Assembly (NCBI GenBank): GCA_023228185.1
Contig: JALOBQ010000027.1
Coordinates: 1-9,981, forward strand
DNA length: 9,981 bases
Reading direction: 5' to 3'
DNA from: Candidatus Omnitrophota bacterium
GTDB lineage: Bacteria; Omnitrophota; Gorgyraeia; Gygaellales; Profunditerraquicolaceae
Each line of letters begins with the position of its first letter. The stretch's first letter is position 1. Below, piece after piece: positions 1-6,370 of this stretch. The position numbers were made by a program, and so were the translations under genes. A model generated the notes under the pieces. It was not told the DNA's origin. It searched no databases and saw only the letters and a program-made list of their open reading frames with translations.

Positions 1-338
1 TTCCTTTGGAAACTTGGATCCTGCCGAAGAAACATTGTTGTGATTTTACCTGCACAGACCAGCAGAGCCGTTTATTTTTAGCCAGGGTTATCAAAACCGT
101 GTTGTCTAAATTAAAGAAGGGTTTAAATGACCCGCCGTATAATTACGTGTTGCATACCGCGCCTTTCCGCAGGAAAAAAGCCGGTTATTGGAAATCGATC
201 GAACAGGATTATCATTGGCATATTGAAATTATACCGCGTTTAACAAAAGTAGCCGGATTTGAGTGGGGGACAGGTTTTTATATCTGCCCGCTTCCTCCGG
301 AAGACACGGCAAAATTTTTAAGAGAGGTAACACTTTAA
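1..338 (+). CDS. GalT-like nucleotidyltransferase, C-terminal part (5' end outside window)
   Basis: About 111 C-terminal residues of a galactose-1-phosphate uridylyltransferase-like protein (HIT superfamily). The frame is open to the left edge. The TTG at position 6 is best read as an internal leucine, because the local sequence PLETWILPKKH matches PFEIMVIPKKH in the middle of the complete paralog that follows. It keeps the C-terminal half-domain signature: YNYVLH, then DYHWHIEIIPRLT with the HWH pair used by this family for metal or substrate binding, then VAGFEWGTGFY, identical to the downstream gene. The active-site HPH motif would lie upstream of the window. The stop codon directly abuts the ATG of the next gene, so the two are surely co-transcribed. 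The linker before YHWH (residues APFRRKKAGYW) differs from the paralog, so the copies are diverged rather than freshly duplicated. The family includes uridylyltransferases and ADP-glucose phosphorylase-like enzymes; the substrate cannot be decided from this fragment. Confidence 0.88.
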   Translation, partial: PLETWILPKKHCCDFTCTDQQSRLFLARVIKTVLSKLKKGLNDPPYNYVLHTAPFRRKKAGYWKSIEQDYHWHIEIIPRLTKVAGFEWGTGFYICPLPPEDTAKFLREVTL

Positions 339-1337
339 ATGGCGCAGTTACGCAGAGACCCTATAGTCGGACGCTGGGTGATCGTAGATACGGATGATCC
401 TAAAAAGCCCCAGGATTTTCAATACGAACAATATATTCCTAAAGGCACAGAGCTTTGCCCGTTTTGTTACGGTAATGAATTTATGACGCCTCCGGAAATT
501 AATTGTATCCGCGAGCAGGGCACAGGCATTAATACTCCCGGCTGGCAGGTGCGTGTGGTGGCGAATAAATTTCCCGCTTTGCAAATTGAGGGCGAACTTG
601 ACCGCCGCGGCATAGGTATTTATGATATGTCTAACGGTATCGGCGCGCATGAAATTGTAATTGAGTCGCCGTATCATACCAAAGACCTACCGGATCTTTT
701 GCAGGAAGAAGTGGAAAATTACCTTAAGATTTGCTGCAGCCGTTGCGCTGATCTTGCCAAGGATAGCCGTTTTAAATATTTGATGCTTTTTAGGAATTAT
801 GGTTCCGCGGCAGGCGCCTCATTAGAACATCCGCATACCCAGATCGTTGCTTTACCGATGGTGCCGAAAAACGCTTTAGAAGAGCTCCACGGCGCAAAAG
901 AATATTTTAATTACCGCGAGCGTTGTATTTTCTGTGACATTATCCGGCAGGAGATCCAGGATCAGGAAAGAATCGTTTTGGAAAACAAATATTTTCTTTC
1001 TTTTTGCCCTTTTGTTTCGCGTTTTCCGTTTGAGATCATGGTTATTCCTAAAAAACACGCTGGGAGTTTTACTTTTTTGAGTTTCGAGGAGATAAAAGCG
1101 CTCGCTGAGATTATGCAGGGAACAATAAGAAAATTAAAAAAAGTATTTGAAAATCTCTCATATAATTATATAATTCATTCTTCACCCATTAATGGTGACG
1201 CAGAAGAAGAATATTACCATTGGCATATAGAGTTAATGCCGAAGCTGACACAAGTTGCAGGTTTTGAGTGGGGGACCGGGTTTTACCTCGATTCAACCTC
1301 GCCTGAATTAGCCACGCAATACTTAAAAGCCGTTTGA
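339..1337 (+). CDS. galT: Galactose-1-phosphate uridylyltransferase (GalT family)
   Basis: A 332-residue protein of the GalT family, a usual length for bacterial GalT. These cytosolic enzymes swap UMP between UDP-glucose and galactose-1-phosphate (Leloir pathway) through a uridylyl-histidine intermediate. Visible motifs are RRDPIVGRWVI at the N terminus, a CPFC zinc pair (C40, C43), a candidate zinc ligand H113 in SPYH, and the active-site motif HPHTQ with H164 and nucleophile H166, followed by Q168. A second CIFC pair (C196, C199) and the C-terminal YHWHIE (H294, H296) complete the two-half-domain layout. The second CxxC resembles the archaeal/Thermotoga-type GalT branch more than E. coli GalT. 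The ATG directly follows the stop of the upstream paralog, with AGAGAGG at 321-327 as ribosome binding site. ADP-glucose phosphorylase or another sugar-1-phosphate nucleotidyltransferase activity is a real alternative, since two copies sit side by side and no galK or galE is in view. Confidence 0.88.
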   Translation: MAQLRRDPIVGRWVIVDTDDPKKPQDFQYEQYIPKGTELCPFCYGNEFMTPPEINCIREQGTGINTPGWQVRVVANKFPALQIEGELDRRGIGIYDMSNGIGAHEIVIESPYHTKDLPDLLQEEVENYLKICCSRCADLAKDSRFKYLMLFRNYGSAAGASLEHPHTQIVALPMVPKNALEELHGAKEYFNYRERCIFCDIIRQEIQDQERIVLENKYFLSFCPFVSRFPFEIMVIPKKHAGSFTFLSFEEIKALAEIMQGTIRKLKKVFENLSYNYIIHSSPINGDAEEEYYHWHIELMPKLTQVAGFEWGTGFYLDSTSPELATQYLKAV

Positions 1338-1363
1338 GTAGATAACAGAAAGCAGGTAGGGAA

Positions 1364-1398
1364 AACCTATCACATAGAACCTAGCACCTATAACCTAG
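1364..1398 (+). repeat. Degenerate 7-bp tandem repeat in galT-gap spacer
   Basis: Five consecutive heptamers read AACCTAT, CACATAG, AACCTAG, CACCTAT, AACCTAG, so the pattern is also a 14-bp period with alternating first bases. The tract lies in the 96-bp spacer between galT and gap and ends 23 bp before the gap SD. Just upstream, TAGG (1357-1360) could pair with CCTA (1366-1369) around a GAAAA loop. The function is unknown; slippage-generated spacer DNA or a leader-RNA element are both possible. Confidence 0.7.
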
Positions 1399-1410
1399 GA
1401 AATTTTTAAC

Positions 1411-1416
1411 TATAAT
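1411..1416 (+). promoter_or_regulatory. Candidate -10 box upstream of gap
   Basis: A perfect TATAAT lies in AT-rich DNA 17 bp before the gap start codon. No convincing -35 box is found 16-18 bp upstream (sequences there are close to CTATAA), and there is no extended -10 TG. Transcription from it would begin about position 1423, inside the SD, giving an almost leaderless mRNA. That makes it doubtful, so it is listed only as a candidate. Confidence 0.25.
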
Positions 1417-1421
1417 TAATC

Positions 1422-1428
1422 AAGGAGG
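1422..1428 (+). promoter_or_regulatory. Strong ribosome binding site of gap
   Basis: AAGGAGG sits 5 bp before the ATG at 1434. The 14-bp string AGGAGGATAAAATG here recurs exactly at the fabG start (9859-9872), so it may be a favoured high-expression leader in this genome. Confidence 0.85.
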
Positions 1429-1433
1429 ATAAA

Positions 1434-2486
1434 ATGGCAGTAAAAATCGGAATCAATGGTTTTGGCAGAATCGGCCGTTTAGTTGCGCGCGCGATTATGG
1501 AAAAAAACAGCAAGAATATCGAGCTGGTGGCAATCAATGATTTAACAGACGCTAAAACAAACGCGTATCTGTTTAAATATGATTCTGTGCATGGCAGGTT
1601 TAATGGCGATGTGCAAGCTACTGCCGACGATGTAATTTCAGTTAATGGCAAAGAGATCAAAGTATTAAGCAAAAGAGACCCCAGCGAATTGCCCTGGAAA
1701 GATTTAGGCGTAGAAATTGTCGTTGAGTCAACAGGGTTATTCACGGTAAAAAAAGACGGCCTGAATAAAAAAGGCAAGGAAGTCAAAGGCGCGGAAAATC
1801 ATATAACTTCCGGCGGCGCTAAGAAAGTAATAATTTCGGCTCCTGCGCAAGGCGAAGATATCACCATCGTTTTAGGCGTTAATGAAGATAAATATGACCC
1901 TAAAAATCATCATGTTATTTCTAACGCGTCATGCACGACAAACTGCCTTGGCCCTATTGCAAAAGTGATGAATGACAATTGGGGTATTGTTAAAGGTTTG
2001 ATGACCACAATTCATTCGTATACTAATGACCAGAAGGTCCAGGATATGGCGCATTCGGATTTAAGGCGTTCACGCGCGGCAGCAGTTTCCATGATTCCCA
2101 CATCTACCGGCGCTGCAAAAGCAATTTCATTGGTTATCCCGGAGTTAAAAGGCAAGCTCGATGGTTTTGCGATCCGTGTTCCCACGCCGAATGTTTCAGT
2201 GGTGGATCTAACCGTATTATTATCCAAGAAAGCTACTGCTGAAGAATTGAATGCCGCTTTTAAGAAAGCTTCTGAAGGTTCAATGAAAGGTATTCTCGGT
2301 TACACAGAGGATCCGGTTGTTTCAGTGGATTTCAATCATTGCGTGTTGAGCTCCATACTTGACGCAAAAAGCACAAAGGTTATCCAGGATGATTTTGTGA
2401 AAGTGCTTTCCTGGTATGATAATGAATGGGGTTATTCAAATCGCGTAGTTGACCTTTGCGAGTTTATTGTGAAAAAAGGTTTGTAA
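1434..2486 (+). CDS. gap: Glyceraldehyde-3-phosphate dehydrogenase, type I
   Basis: A cytosolic glycolytic enzyme that oxidises and phosphorylates glyceraldehyde-3-phosphate to 1,3-bisphosphoglycerate. The N-terminal Rossmann motif INGFGRIGR is at residues 7-15. VAINDLTD (D36) at the end of the second strand is the usual NAD-preferring arrangement. The catalytic cysteine is C167 in SNASCTTN, and the partner histidine is H194 in TTIHSYTND. The C-terminal [12 protein letters not shown] is the classic GAPDH signature. At 350 residues it is about 15 longer than typical bacterial GAPDH. The excess is a lysine- and glycine-rich stretch around residues 106-121, between STGLF and the [16 protein letters not shown] strand. 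The start is fixed by AAGGAGG at 1422-1428. It heads the cluster with pgk and tpiA, the next glycolytic steps. I see no disabling change, so it should be active. Confidence 0.98.
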   Translation: MAVKIGINGFGRIGRLVARAIMEKNSKNIELVAINDLTDAKTNAYLFKYDSVHGRFNGDVQATADDVISVNGKEIKVLSKRDPSELPWKDLGVEIVVESTGLFTVKKDGLNKKGKEVKGAENHITSGGAKKVIISAPAQGEDITIVLGVNEDKYDPKNHHVISNASCTTNCLGPIAKVMNDNWGIVKGLMTTIHSYTNDQKVQDMAHSDLRRSRAAAVSMIPTSTGAAKAISLVIPELKGKLDGFAIRVPTPNVSVVDLTVLLSKKATAEELNAAFKKASEGSMKGILGYTEDPVVSVDFNHCVLSSILDAKSTKVIQDDFVKVLSWYDNEWGYSNRVVDLCEFIVKKGL

Positions 2487-2501
2487 AGATAACAAGTAAG
2501 T

Positions 2502-2527
2502 AGGTACAGGTAAAGGTAGAGGTAAAG
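2502..2527 (+). repeat. Degenerate 6-bp tandem repeat in gap-pgk spacer
   Basis: Four consecutive hexamers AGGTAC, AGGTAA, AGGTAG, AGGTAA followed by AG lie shortly after the gap stop codon. The core AGGTA is constant and the sixth base varies. The tract is purine-rich on the coding strand and contains no start codon in a plausible reading frame. The role is unknown. Confidence 0.7.
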
Positions 2528-2534
2528 AAAGACA

Positions 2535-2569
2535 AAAGCTGAAAGCTGACGGCAGAAAACTGACAGCTA
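2535..2569 (+). repeat. Degenerate 7-bp tandem repeat in gap-pgk spacer
   Basis: Five consecutive heptamers read AAAGCTG, AAAGCTG, ACGGCAG, AAAACTG, ACAGCTA; the first two are identical and the rest share the A-rich 5' half and a CTG/CAG/CTA end. The tract ends 20 bp before the pgk ATG. The unit length equals that of the tract upstream of gap although the sequence differs. AGCT at each end (2537-2540 and 2565-2568) could let the mRNA fold back weakly. Confidence 0.7.
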
Positions 2570-2589
2570 CATGAAGATGGAGCAGCAAA

Positions 2590-3771
2590 ATGGCAAAGTT
2601 GACTTTAAACGATCTTGACCTAAAAAATAAAACAGTGTTGCTGCGCGCGGATTTCAATGTGCCCCAGGACGCTGACCTTAATATCACTGATGATACACGT
2701 ATCCGCGGAACGCTTCCTACGCTAAAATATATCCTGGATAATGGCGCCAAAAAACTGGTGATTATCAGCCACTTGGGCCGGCCGGATGGCAAAGCGGTTG
2801 CTAAATACAGCCTTAAGCCGGTTGGCGAAAGATTAGGAAAACTTCTGGGAGAAAAAGTATTATTTTTCAATGAGTGTATCGGCGAAGATATCAAGAAGAG
2901 TATTGAGAATTCATCTGAAAGAGTGGTCTTACTGGAAAATTTGCGTTTTCACGCTGAAGAGGAAGCAAATGACGCGGGTTTTGCCAAGCAACTGGCTTCT
3001 TTAGGAGACTTGTTTGTTAACGATGCTTTTGGCACCGCTCACAGGGCGCACGCTTCAACCGAAGGCATAACGCATTTCTTAAAATCCGCCGCGGGATTTT
3101 TGTTAGAAAAGGAAATTAAATACTTGGGCGCTGCTGTAGAGGACCCGGAAAAACCTTTTATCGTCATTCTCGGCGGCTCGAAAGTTTCTGATAAAATCAA
3201 AGTAATCAATAACCTTTTACCTAAGTGCGACGCGATTATTATCGGCGGAGGCATGGCCTATACATTTTTAAAGGCCCAGGGTAAAGAGATTGGCAATTCA
3301 AAATTAGAAAAAGATAGGTTGGATTTAGCTAAATCCATATTGGAGAACGCCAGAAAGTTAGGCAAGGAAATATTATTGCCGATAGATAACGTCGCGGTTA
3401 AAGAAATCAAAGAAGACGCGAAAGTCGAAATTGTTGGCGAAAATATTCCTGATGGTTTGATTGCCGTTGATATCGGCCCAGAGACAGTGAAATTATTTAC
3501 CGCTAAACTTAAATCCGCAAAGACGATTGTTTGGAACGGGCCGGTAGGTATTTTTGAGATGCCGGCTTTTAGCAATGGCACGCGCTCAATAGCGGAGTTT
3601 ATTGCCGGCTTAAAATGTGTATCGATTATCGGCGGCGGGGATACTGCCGCGGCAATCGCGAAATTTAAATTAGAAGATAAAATGACGCATATTTCTACCG
3701 GAGGAGGAGCCAGCTTGGAATTCCTGGAAGGTAAAATTTTACCAGGAGTCGCCGCGCTGAGTGAAAAGTAA
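2590..3771 (+). CDS. pgk: Phosphoglycerate kinase
   Basis: A cytosolic enzyme that transfers phosphate from 1,3-bisphosphoglycerate to ADP, the first ATP-yielding step of glycolysis. At 393 residues it has the normal bacterial length. Substrate-binding motifs of the N-terminal lobe are RADFNVP (19-25), SHLGRP (60-65), LENLRFH (115-121) and [14 protein letters not shown] (143-156). Nucleotide-binding motifs of the C-terminal lobe are GGSKVSDK (195-202), WNGPVGIFE (315-323), IGGGDTAA (347-354) and STGGGASLE (369-377). All are intact. The ATG is preceded by GGAG at 2579-2582 with 7-bp spacing. The 103-bp spacer after gap carries two short tandem repeats but no terminator, so transcription from gap probably continues into pgk. 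tpiA follows after one base. Confidence 0.98.
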   Translation: MAKLTLNDLDLKNKTVLLRADFNVPQDADLNITDDTRIRGTLPTLKYILDNGAKKLVIISHLGRPDGKAVAKYSLKPVGERLGKLLGEKVLFFNECIGEDIKKSIENSSERVVLLENLRFHAEEEANDAGFAKQLASLGDLFVNDAFGTAHRAHASTEGITHFLKSAAGFLLEKEIKYLGAAVEDPEKPFIVILGGSKVSDKIKVINNLLPKCDAIIIGGGMAYTFLKAQGKEIGNSKLEKDRLDLAKSILENARKLGKEILLPIDNVAVKEIKEDAKVEIVGENIPDGLIAVDIGPETVKLFTAKLKSAKTIVWNGPVGIFEMPAFSNGTRSIAEFIAGLKCVSIIGGGDTAAAIAKFKLEDKMTHISTGGGASLEFLEGKILPGVAALSEK

Positions 3772-3772
3772 A

Positions 3773-4546
3773 ATGAGAAAAACGATTATCGCTGGTAATT
3801 GGAAGATGTATAAAACAATTAAGGAAGCCATTGAATTGACTACCGGTTTAAAACGCGAATTTTTTAAACTGGATTTTGCCAAGGTGGATGTAGTGGTTTG
3901 CCCGGTGTTTACGGCTTTAAGCGAGGTTTCCGAAGTGCTTAATGAAACGGGGATCGGCCTGGGCGCGCAGAATGTTTATTGGAAAGAAGAAGGCGCTTTT
4001 ACCGGTGAGGTATCGCCGGCAATGCTCAAAGACGCCGGATGCCAATATGTAATTATTGGCCACTCTGAACGCAGGCAGTTTTTTGGCGAAACCAATGAAA
4101 GCGTGAATAACAAGATCAAAGCAGCGCTTAAAGTTGAGCTAACCCCGATTATCTGCGTCGGTGAAAACCTTAGCCAAAGAGAAAGTAATAACACTTTTAA
4201 AGTTATTGAGGATCAGATTAAAAATAGCCTGGCTGATATCAGCCCCGAAGATATGCTCAAAACAGTTATCGCTTATGAACCTGTTTGGGCGATCGGAACC
4301 GGAAAGACCGCTACGCCTGCCCAAGCGCAGGAAGTTCATGCATATATTCGCGGTTTATTAAAAGCTTTGTTTGGCGCGGAAGTTTCTTCCAGTTTGAGGA
4401 TCCAATACGGCGGCAGTGTTAAGCCGGAGAATATTACAGAGTTAATGAATCAACCCGATGTTGACGGAGCGTTAGTCGGCGGGGCAAGCCTGAAAGTAGA
4501 TTCTTTCAGCGCGATTGTCACAAAAGCCAGCGAGGTAAAGAAATGA
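3773..4546 (+). CDS. tpiA: Triosephosphate isomerase
   Basis: It interconverts dihydroxyacetone phosphate and glyceraldehyde-3-phosphate in the cytosol. The 257-residue product shows the full TIM-barrel signature: AGNWKM with N9 and K11, IIGHSERR with catalytic H97, [14 protein letters not shown] with catalytic base E169 and the flexible loop 6, then QYGGSV (211-216) and GALVGGASL (232-240) phosphate-binding loops. I chose the ATG at 3773 because family members begin just before the (R/K)-x-x-I-AGNWKM strand. A GTG at 3761 would add four residues (MKSK) and overlap pgk by 11 bp; AGGAG at 3744-3748 is 12 bp from that GTG, so the longer form cannot be ruled out. The start follows the pgk stop by one base and the stop overlaps the secG start as ATGA, so translational coupling in both directions is likely. 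Confidence 0.97.
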   Translation: MRKTIIAGNWKMYKTIKEAIELTTGLKREFFKLDFAKVDVVVCPVFTALSEVSEVLNETGIGLGAQNVYWKEEGAFTGEVSPAMLKDAGCQYVIIGHSERRQFFGETNESVNNKIKAALKVELTPIICVGENLSQRESNNTFKVIEDQIKNSLADISPEDMLKTVIAYEPVWAIGTGKTATPAQAQEVHAYIRGLLKALFGAEVSSSLRIQYGGSVKPENITELMNQPDVDGALVGGASLKVDSFSAIVTKASEVKK

Positions 4547-5004
4547 CGACATTTTTAACGATAATTCATGTGATTGCCTGTGTAGTTTTAATTATTCTTG
4601 TGCTTATCCAGAGAGGCCGCGGCGCGGGATTAGTGGAGAGTTTTGCCGGCGTGGAATCGATGTTCGGCACTAAGACCAACGCGTTTTTAACGCGTACCAC
4701 TACGATTATGTCGATAGTATTTTTTATTACTTGTTTGAGCTTGGCATTATTATCAGTGAGGCAGGGGAAATCCCTGATTACCGATACGCGTGCAAAAAAA
4801 CCTAAGCAATCGGCGGCTGCGGTGTTGCCTAAAGCTGGCGTTGATACGGCGGCAAAACCTGCTGAAACAAAAACAGTTTCTGTAACTGATAAACCAGGTG
4901 TACCGGCGACACTTAATTCTAAGTCAGTGGAAACTTCCACGCCAAAAGCCCAAGCAGTTGCGCCTGCGCCGGTTAAACAAGAGGCAGAGAAAAAGGCTAA
5001 GTGA
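4543..5004 (+). CDS. secG: Preprotein translocase subunit SecG with long C-terminal tail
   Basis: A small inner-membrane subunit of the SecYEG channel that assists SecA-driven export. Residues about 4-22 form the first membrane helix, followed by the conserved cytoplasmic loop LVLIQRGRGAGL and GVESMFGTKTNAFLTRTT. The second helix spans about 53-71. This is the typical SecG core. Residues about 76-153 are an added low-complexity tail rich in Ala, Lys, Pro, Thr and Val, probably disordered. Similar but usually shorter tails occur in other SecG proteins; at 153 residues this is about twice the core length. The start overlaps the tpiA stop by 4 bp and has GAGG at 4532-4535, 7 bp upstream. Linkage of secG to tpiA is common in bacteria. 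It is the last gene before the terminator at 5031. Confidence 0.93.
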   Translation: MTTFLTIIHVIACVVLIILVLIQRGRGAGLVESFAGVESMFGTKTNAFLTRTTTIMSIVFFITCLSLALLSVRQGKSLITDTRAKKPKQSAAAVLPKAGVDTAAKPAETKTVSVTDKPGVPATLNSKSVETSTPKAQAVAPAPVKQEAEKKAK

Positions 5005-5030
5005 AGCAAATAAATTTTTTAATCAATATC

Positions 5031-5070
5031 AGGCTACCAATTAACATTGGTAGCCTTTTCGTTATTTTTT
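5031..5070 (+). terminator. Intrinsic terminator after secG
   Basis: A perfect 11-bp inverted repeat, AGGCTACCAAT (5031-5041) and ATTGGTAGCCT (5046-5056), with a TAAC loop is followed by TTTTCGTTATTTTTTG. It starts 27 bp after the secG stop and closes the gap-pgk-tpiA-secG unit. The opposite strand has no T-run after the stem, so it acts mainly on plus-strand transcripts. Confidence 0.93.
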
Positions 5071-5077
5071 GTTTTTC

Positions 5078-5199
5078 GTCATTGTAGTAATTCCTTGGGC
5101 GTTACTCTCTCGGTCGCTTCGGGCACTCACGTGCCCCCGCGATGACGGAGGCGAAGCAGGCTTCGTTCGCTACTGGAGCTTCAGCGGGCTCGCAATGAC
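5078..5199. repeat. Palindrome-rich extragenic element with GTCATTG/CAATGAC ends
   Basis: A 122-bp block bounded by GTCATTG (5078-5084) and its exact inverse CAATGAC (5193-5199). Inside are a hairpin GGGCAC-TCAC-GTGCCC (5121-5136), a second hairpin CGAAGC-AG-GCTTCG (5152-5165) that extends with flanking GCGAA/TTCGC, and a near-direct repeat CGC(G/A)ATGAC at 5138-5146 and 5191-5199. It is richer in G+C than its surroundings. The end sequence, read on the minus strand as TGTCATTGCGAGCCCGC, resembles dispersed palindromic extragenic repeats that I recall from many bacterial genomes. It contains no gene that I can support. It lies between the secG terminator and the rsmD ribosome binding site, a typical insertion niche. 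Any promoter for rsmD must lie in or beside it, but I cannot identify one. Confidence 0.7.
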
Positions 5200-5216
5200 A
5201 GCAAGGAGTATATATA

Positions 5217-5840
5217 ATGCGCATTAGTACGGGTAAATTTAAGAATAAAAAATTATATTTTCCCAGAGGAATCCGGCCTACGCAGAATTTAGTGCGTAAG
5301 GCGGTATTTGATATCTTGGGAGATATCAGCGGGCTTTCATTTTTGGATCTTTTTGCCGGCTCCGGCGCGGTTGGTTTTGAGGCGCTTTCCCGCGGAGCAA
5401 GTGAACTTGTTTTGGTTGAGTTAAACCGCGATTGTGTTGATGCGATTAAAAAAAATATCTCTATTTTAGGCAATCCGCCTTGCGATTTGATCCATATTCA
5501 TGCCCAGAAAGCAGTTAAAATCCTGCATCAGCGTGGAAAAACATTTGATCTTATCTTTCTTGACCCGCCATATTATAAGATTAAAATTAATGCCAGCGAT
5601 GATCCCAATCCATTGGTTCCTGTGGTTCCTGATCTGGACGCGGAAGGCCAGAGTAACGGGCCTTTGGCAAAAAAAATCTTGCAAACCCTGGAGGCTTATG
5701 ATATATTATCGCCCAATGGTTTAATCATTGTGCAGCGCTTCAAGAACGAAGAGTTGCCGCAAGAGATGCCCGGGTTAGTCCTGGTTAAGGAAGCTAAGTA
5801 TGGAGACACCCGGCTTTCTATTTTTCAGAAGAAAGAGTAA
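5217..5840 (+). CDS. rsmD: 16S rRNA (guanine966-N2)-methyltransferase RsmD
   Basis: An S-adenosylmethionine-dependent enzyme that methylates G966 (E. coli numbering) of 16S rRNA on the small subunit. At 207 residues the motifs are: N-terminal RISTGKFKNKKL, RPTQNLVRKAVFDIL (20-34), the SAM-binding LDLFAGSGAVGFEALSRGA (43-61), an acidic strand end VELN, and the catalytic DPPY (116-119), which is the N6/N2-type methylase motif. The YGDTRLSIF ending is also typical. DPPY is followed by about 28 extra residues (120-147) rich in Asp, Pro and Asn before the next helix; many RsmD proteins have only a short loop here. The start has AAGGAG at 5203-5208 with 8-bp spacing. coaD follows 2 bp after the stop, a gene pair that is widespread in bacteria. 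It is probably the first gene of a new transcription unit after the terminator at 5031. Confidence 0.93.
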   Translation: MRISTGKFKNKKLYFPRGIRPTQNLVRKAVFDILGDISGLSFLDLFAGSGAVGFEALSRGASELVLVELNRDCVDAIKKNISILGNPPCDLIHIHAQKAVKILHQRGKTFDLIFLDPPYYKIKINASDDPNPLVPVVPDLDAEGQSNGPLAKKILQTLEAYDILSPNGLIIVQRFKNEELPQEMPGLVLVKEAKYGDTRLSIFQKKE

Positions 5841-5842
5841 TT

Positions 5843-6331
5843 ATGTGTCAGATTGCCTTATATCCCGGGACATTTGATCCTGTAACTAACGGCCATATCG
5901 ATATAATCAAGCGGGCGCAGGAAATTTTTTCGGAAATTACCGTGGCGGTTGCCCATAATTCGTATAAAGAGCCGATATTCAGCGTAAAAGAACGGTTAGA
6001 GATGCTTAAGCAGGCGACCAAAGATATGCCGGCGGTAACGGTTACTGAATTTGACGGTTTGGTTGTTGAATACGCGCATAAAATTAAAGCGAAGGTCTTA
6101 ATCAGGGGTTTGCGCATGCTTTCTGATTTTGAGTATGAGTTTCAGATGGCTTTAACTAACCGCAAACTTGCTCCGGATATTGAAACTATTTTTTTAATGC
6201 CGCATGAATCGTATAGTTATCTTTCGGCTAAGTTAATCAGGGAAGTCGGCTCGCTTGGCGCGGATCTGTCGGCGTTTGTGCCGGATTTCGTGGAAAAGGC
6301 TTTAAGAGATAAATTACGTAAAAAAGCGTAA
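5843..6331 (+). CDS. coaD: Phosphopantetheine adenylyltransferase
   Basis: It catalyses the penultimate step of coenzyme A synthesis, joining 4'-phosphopantetheine and ATP to give dephospho-CoA and pyrophosphate; cytosolic and normally hexameric. The length of 162 residues is standard. The nucleotidylyltransferase motif YPGTFDPVTNGHIDI (7-21) contains the TxGH catalytic site (T15, H18). RGLRMLSDFEYEFQMALTNRKL (88-109) is the conserved substrate-binding segment. The final nucleotide-binding stretch reads SYLSAKLIREV (125-135), where many homologs have an ISSS or ISST core, so the serine-rich part is slightly divergent. The ATG lies 2 bp after the rsmD stop, with a weak purine-rich AGAAAGAG just upstream, suggesting coupled translation. 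Its product CoA is the carrier used by FabD and FabH encoded further downstream. Confidence 0.97.
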   Translation: MCQIALYPGTFDPVTNGHIDIIKRAQEIFSEITVAVAHNSYKEPIFSVKERLEMLKQATKDMPAVTVTEFDGLVVEYAHKIKAKVLIRGLRMLSDFEYEFQMALTNRKLAPDIETIFLMPHESYSYLSAKLIREVGSLGADLSAFVPDFVEKALRDKLRKKA

Positions 6332-6354
6332 CTGGAATTTTCAATTGTTTTTCT

Positions 6355-6359
6355 GGAGG
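6355..6359 (+). promoter_or_regulatory. SD sequence that decides the yceD start
   Basis: GGAGG lies 11 bp before the TTG at 6371 but only 2 bp before an in-frame TTG at 6362. The shorter spacing is too close for initiation, so the 6371 start (protein beginning MRINVNQ) is preferred; this also matches how the family usually begins. Confidence 0.65.
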
Positions 6360-6370
6360 CGTTGGGCAAA

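Noticed and set aside
6..338. A complete small 110-residue gene starting at the TTG at position 6
   Set aside because: The frame is open to the window edge and the sequence aligns with the middle to end of the following GalT, so it is the tail of a longer gene.
2436..2894. Minus-strand 152-residue open frame over the gap-pgk spacer
   Set aside because: The repetitive leucine/proline/serine run comes from the tandem repeats, and most of it is antisense to pgk.
4566..5009. Minus-strand 147-residue open frame opposite secG
   Set aside because: It mirrors the low-complexity SecG tail and membrane helices; SecG has clear family motifs and operon position, so this is a shadow.
5213..5218. TATAAT just before rsmD as a -10 promoter box
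   Set aside because: It overlaps the rsmD start codon, so transcription would begin inside the gene; the AT-rich spacer after AAGGAG explains it.
5102..5473. Minus-strand 123-residue open frame across the palindromic element and the start of rsmD
   Set aside because: Its C-terminal half is only a translation of the repeat element and its N-terminal half is antisense to well-supported rsmD. No SD or family resemblance.
6332..6354. Possible terminator between coaD and yceD (AATT-TTC-AATT followed by a T-run)
   Set aside because: The stem is only about 4 A-T pairs and too weak to terminate; the genes are probably co-transcribed.
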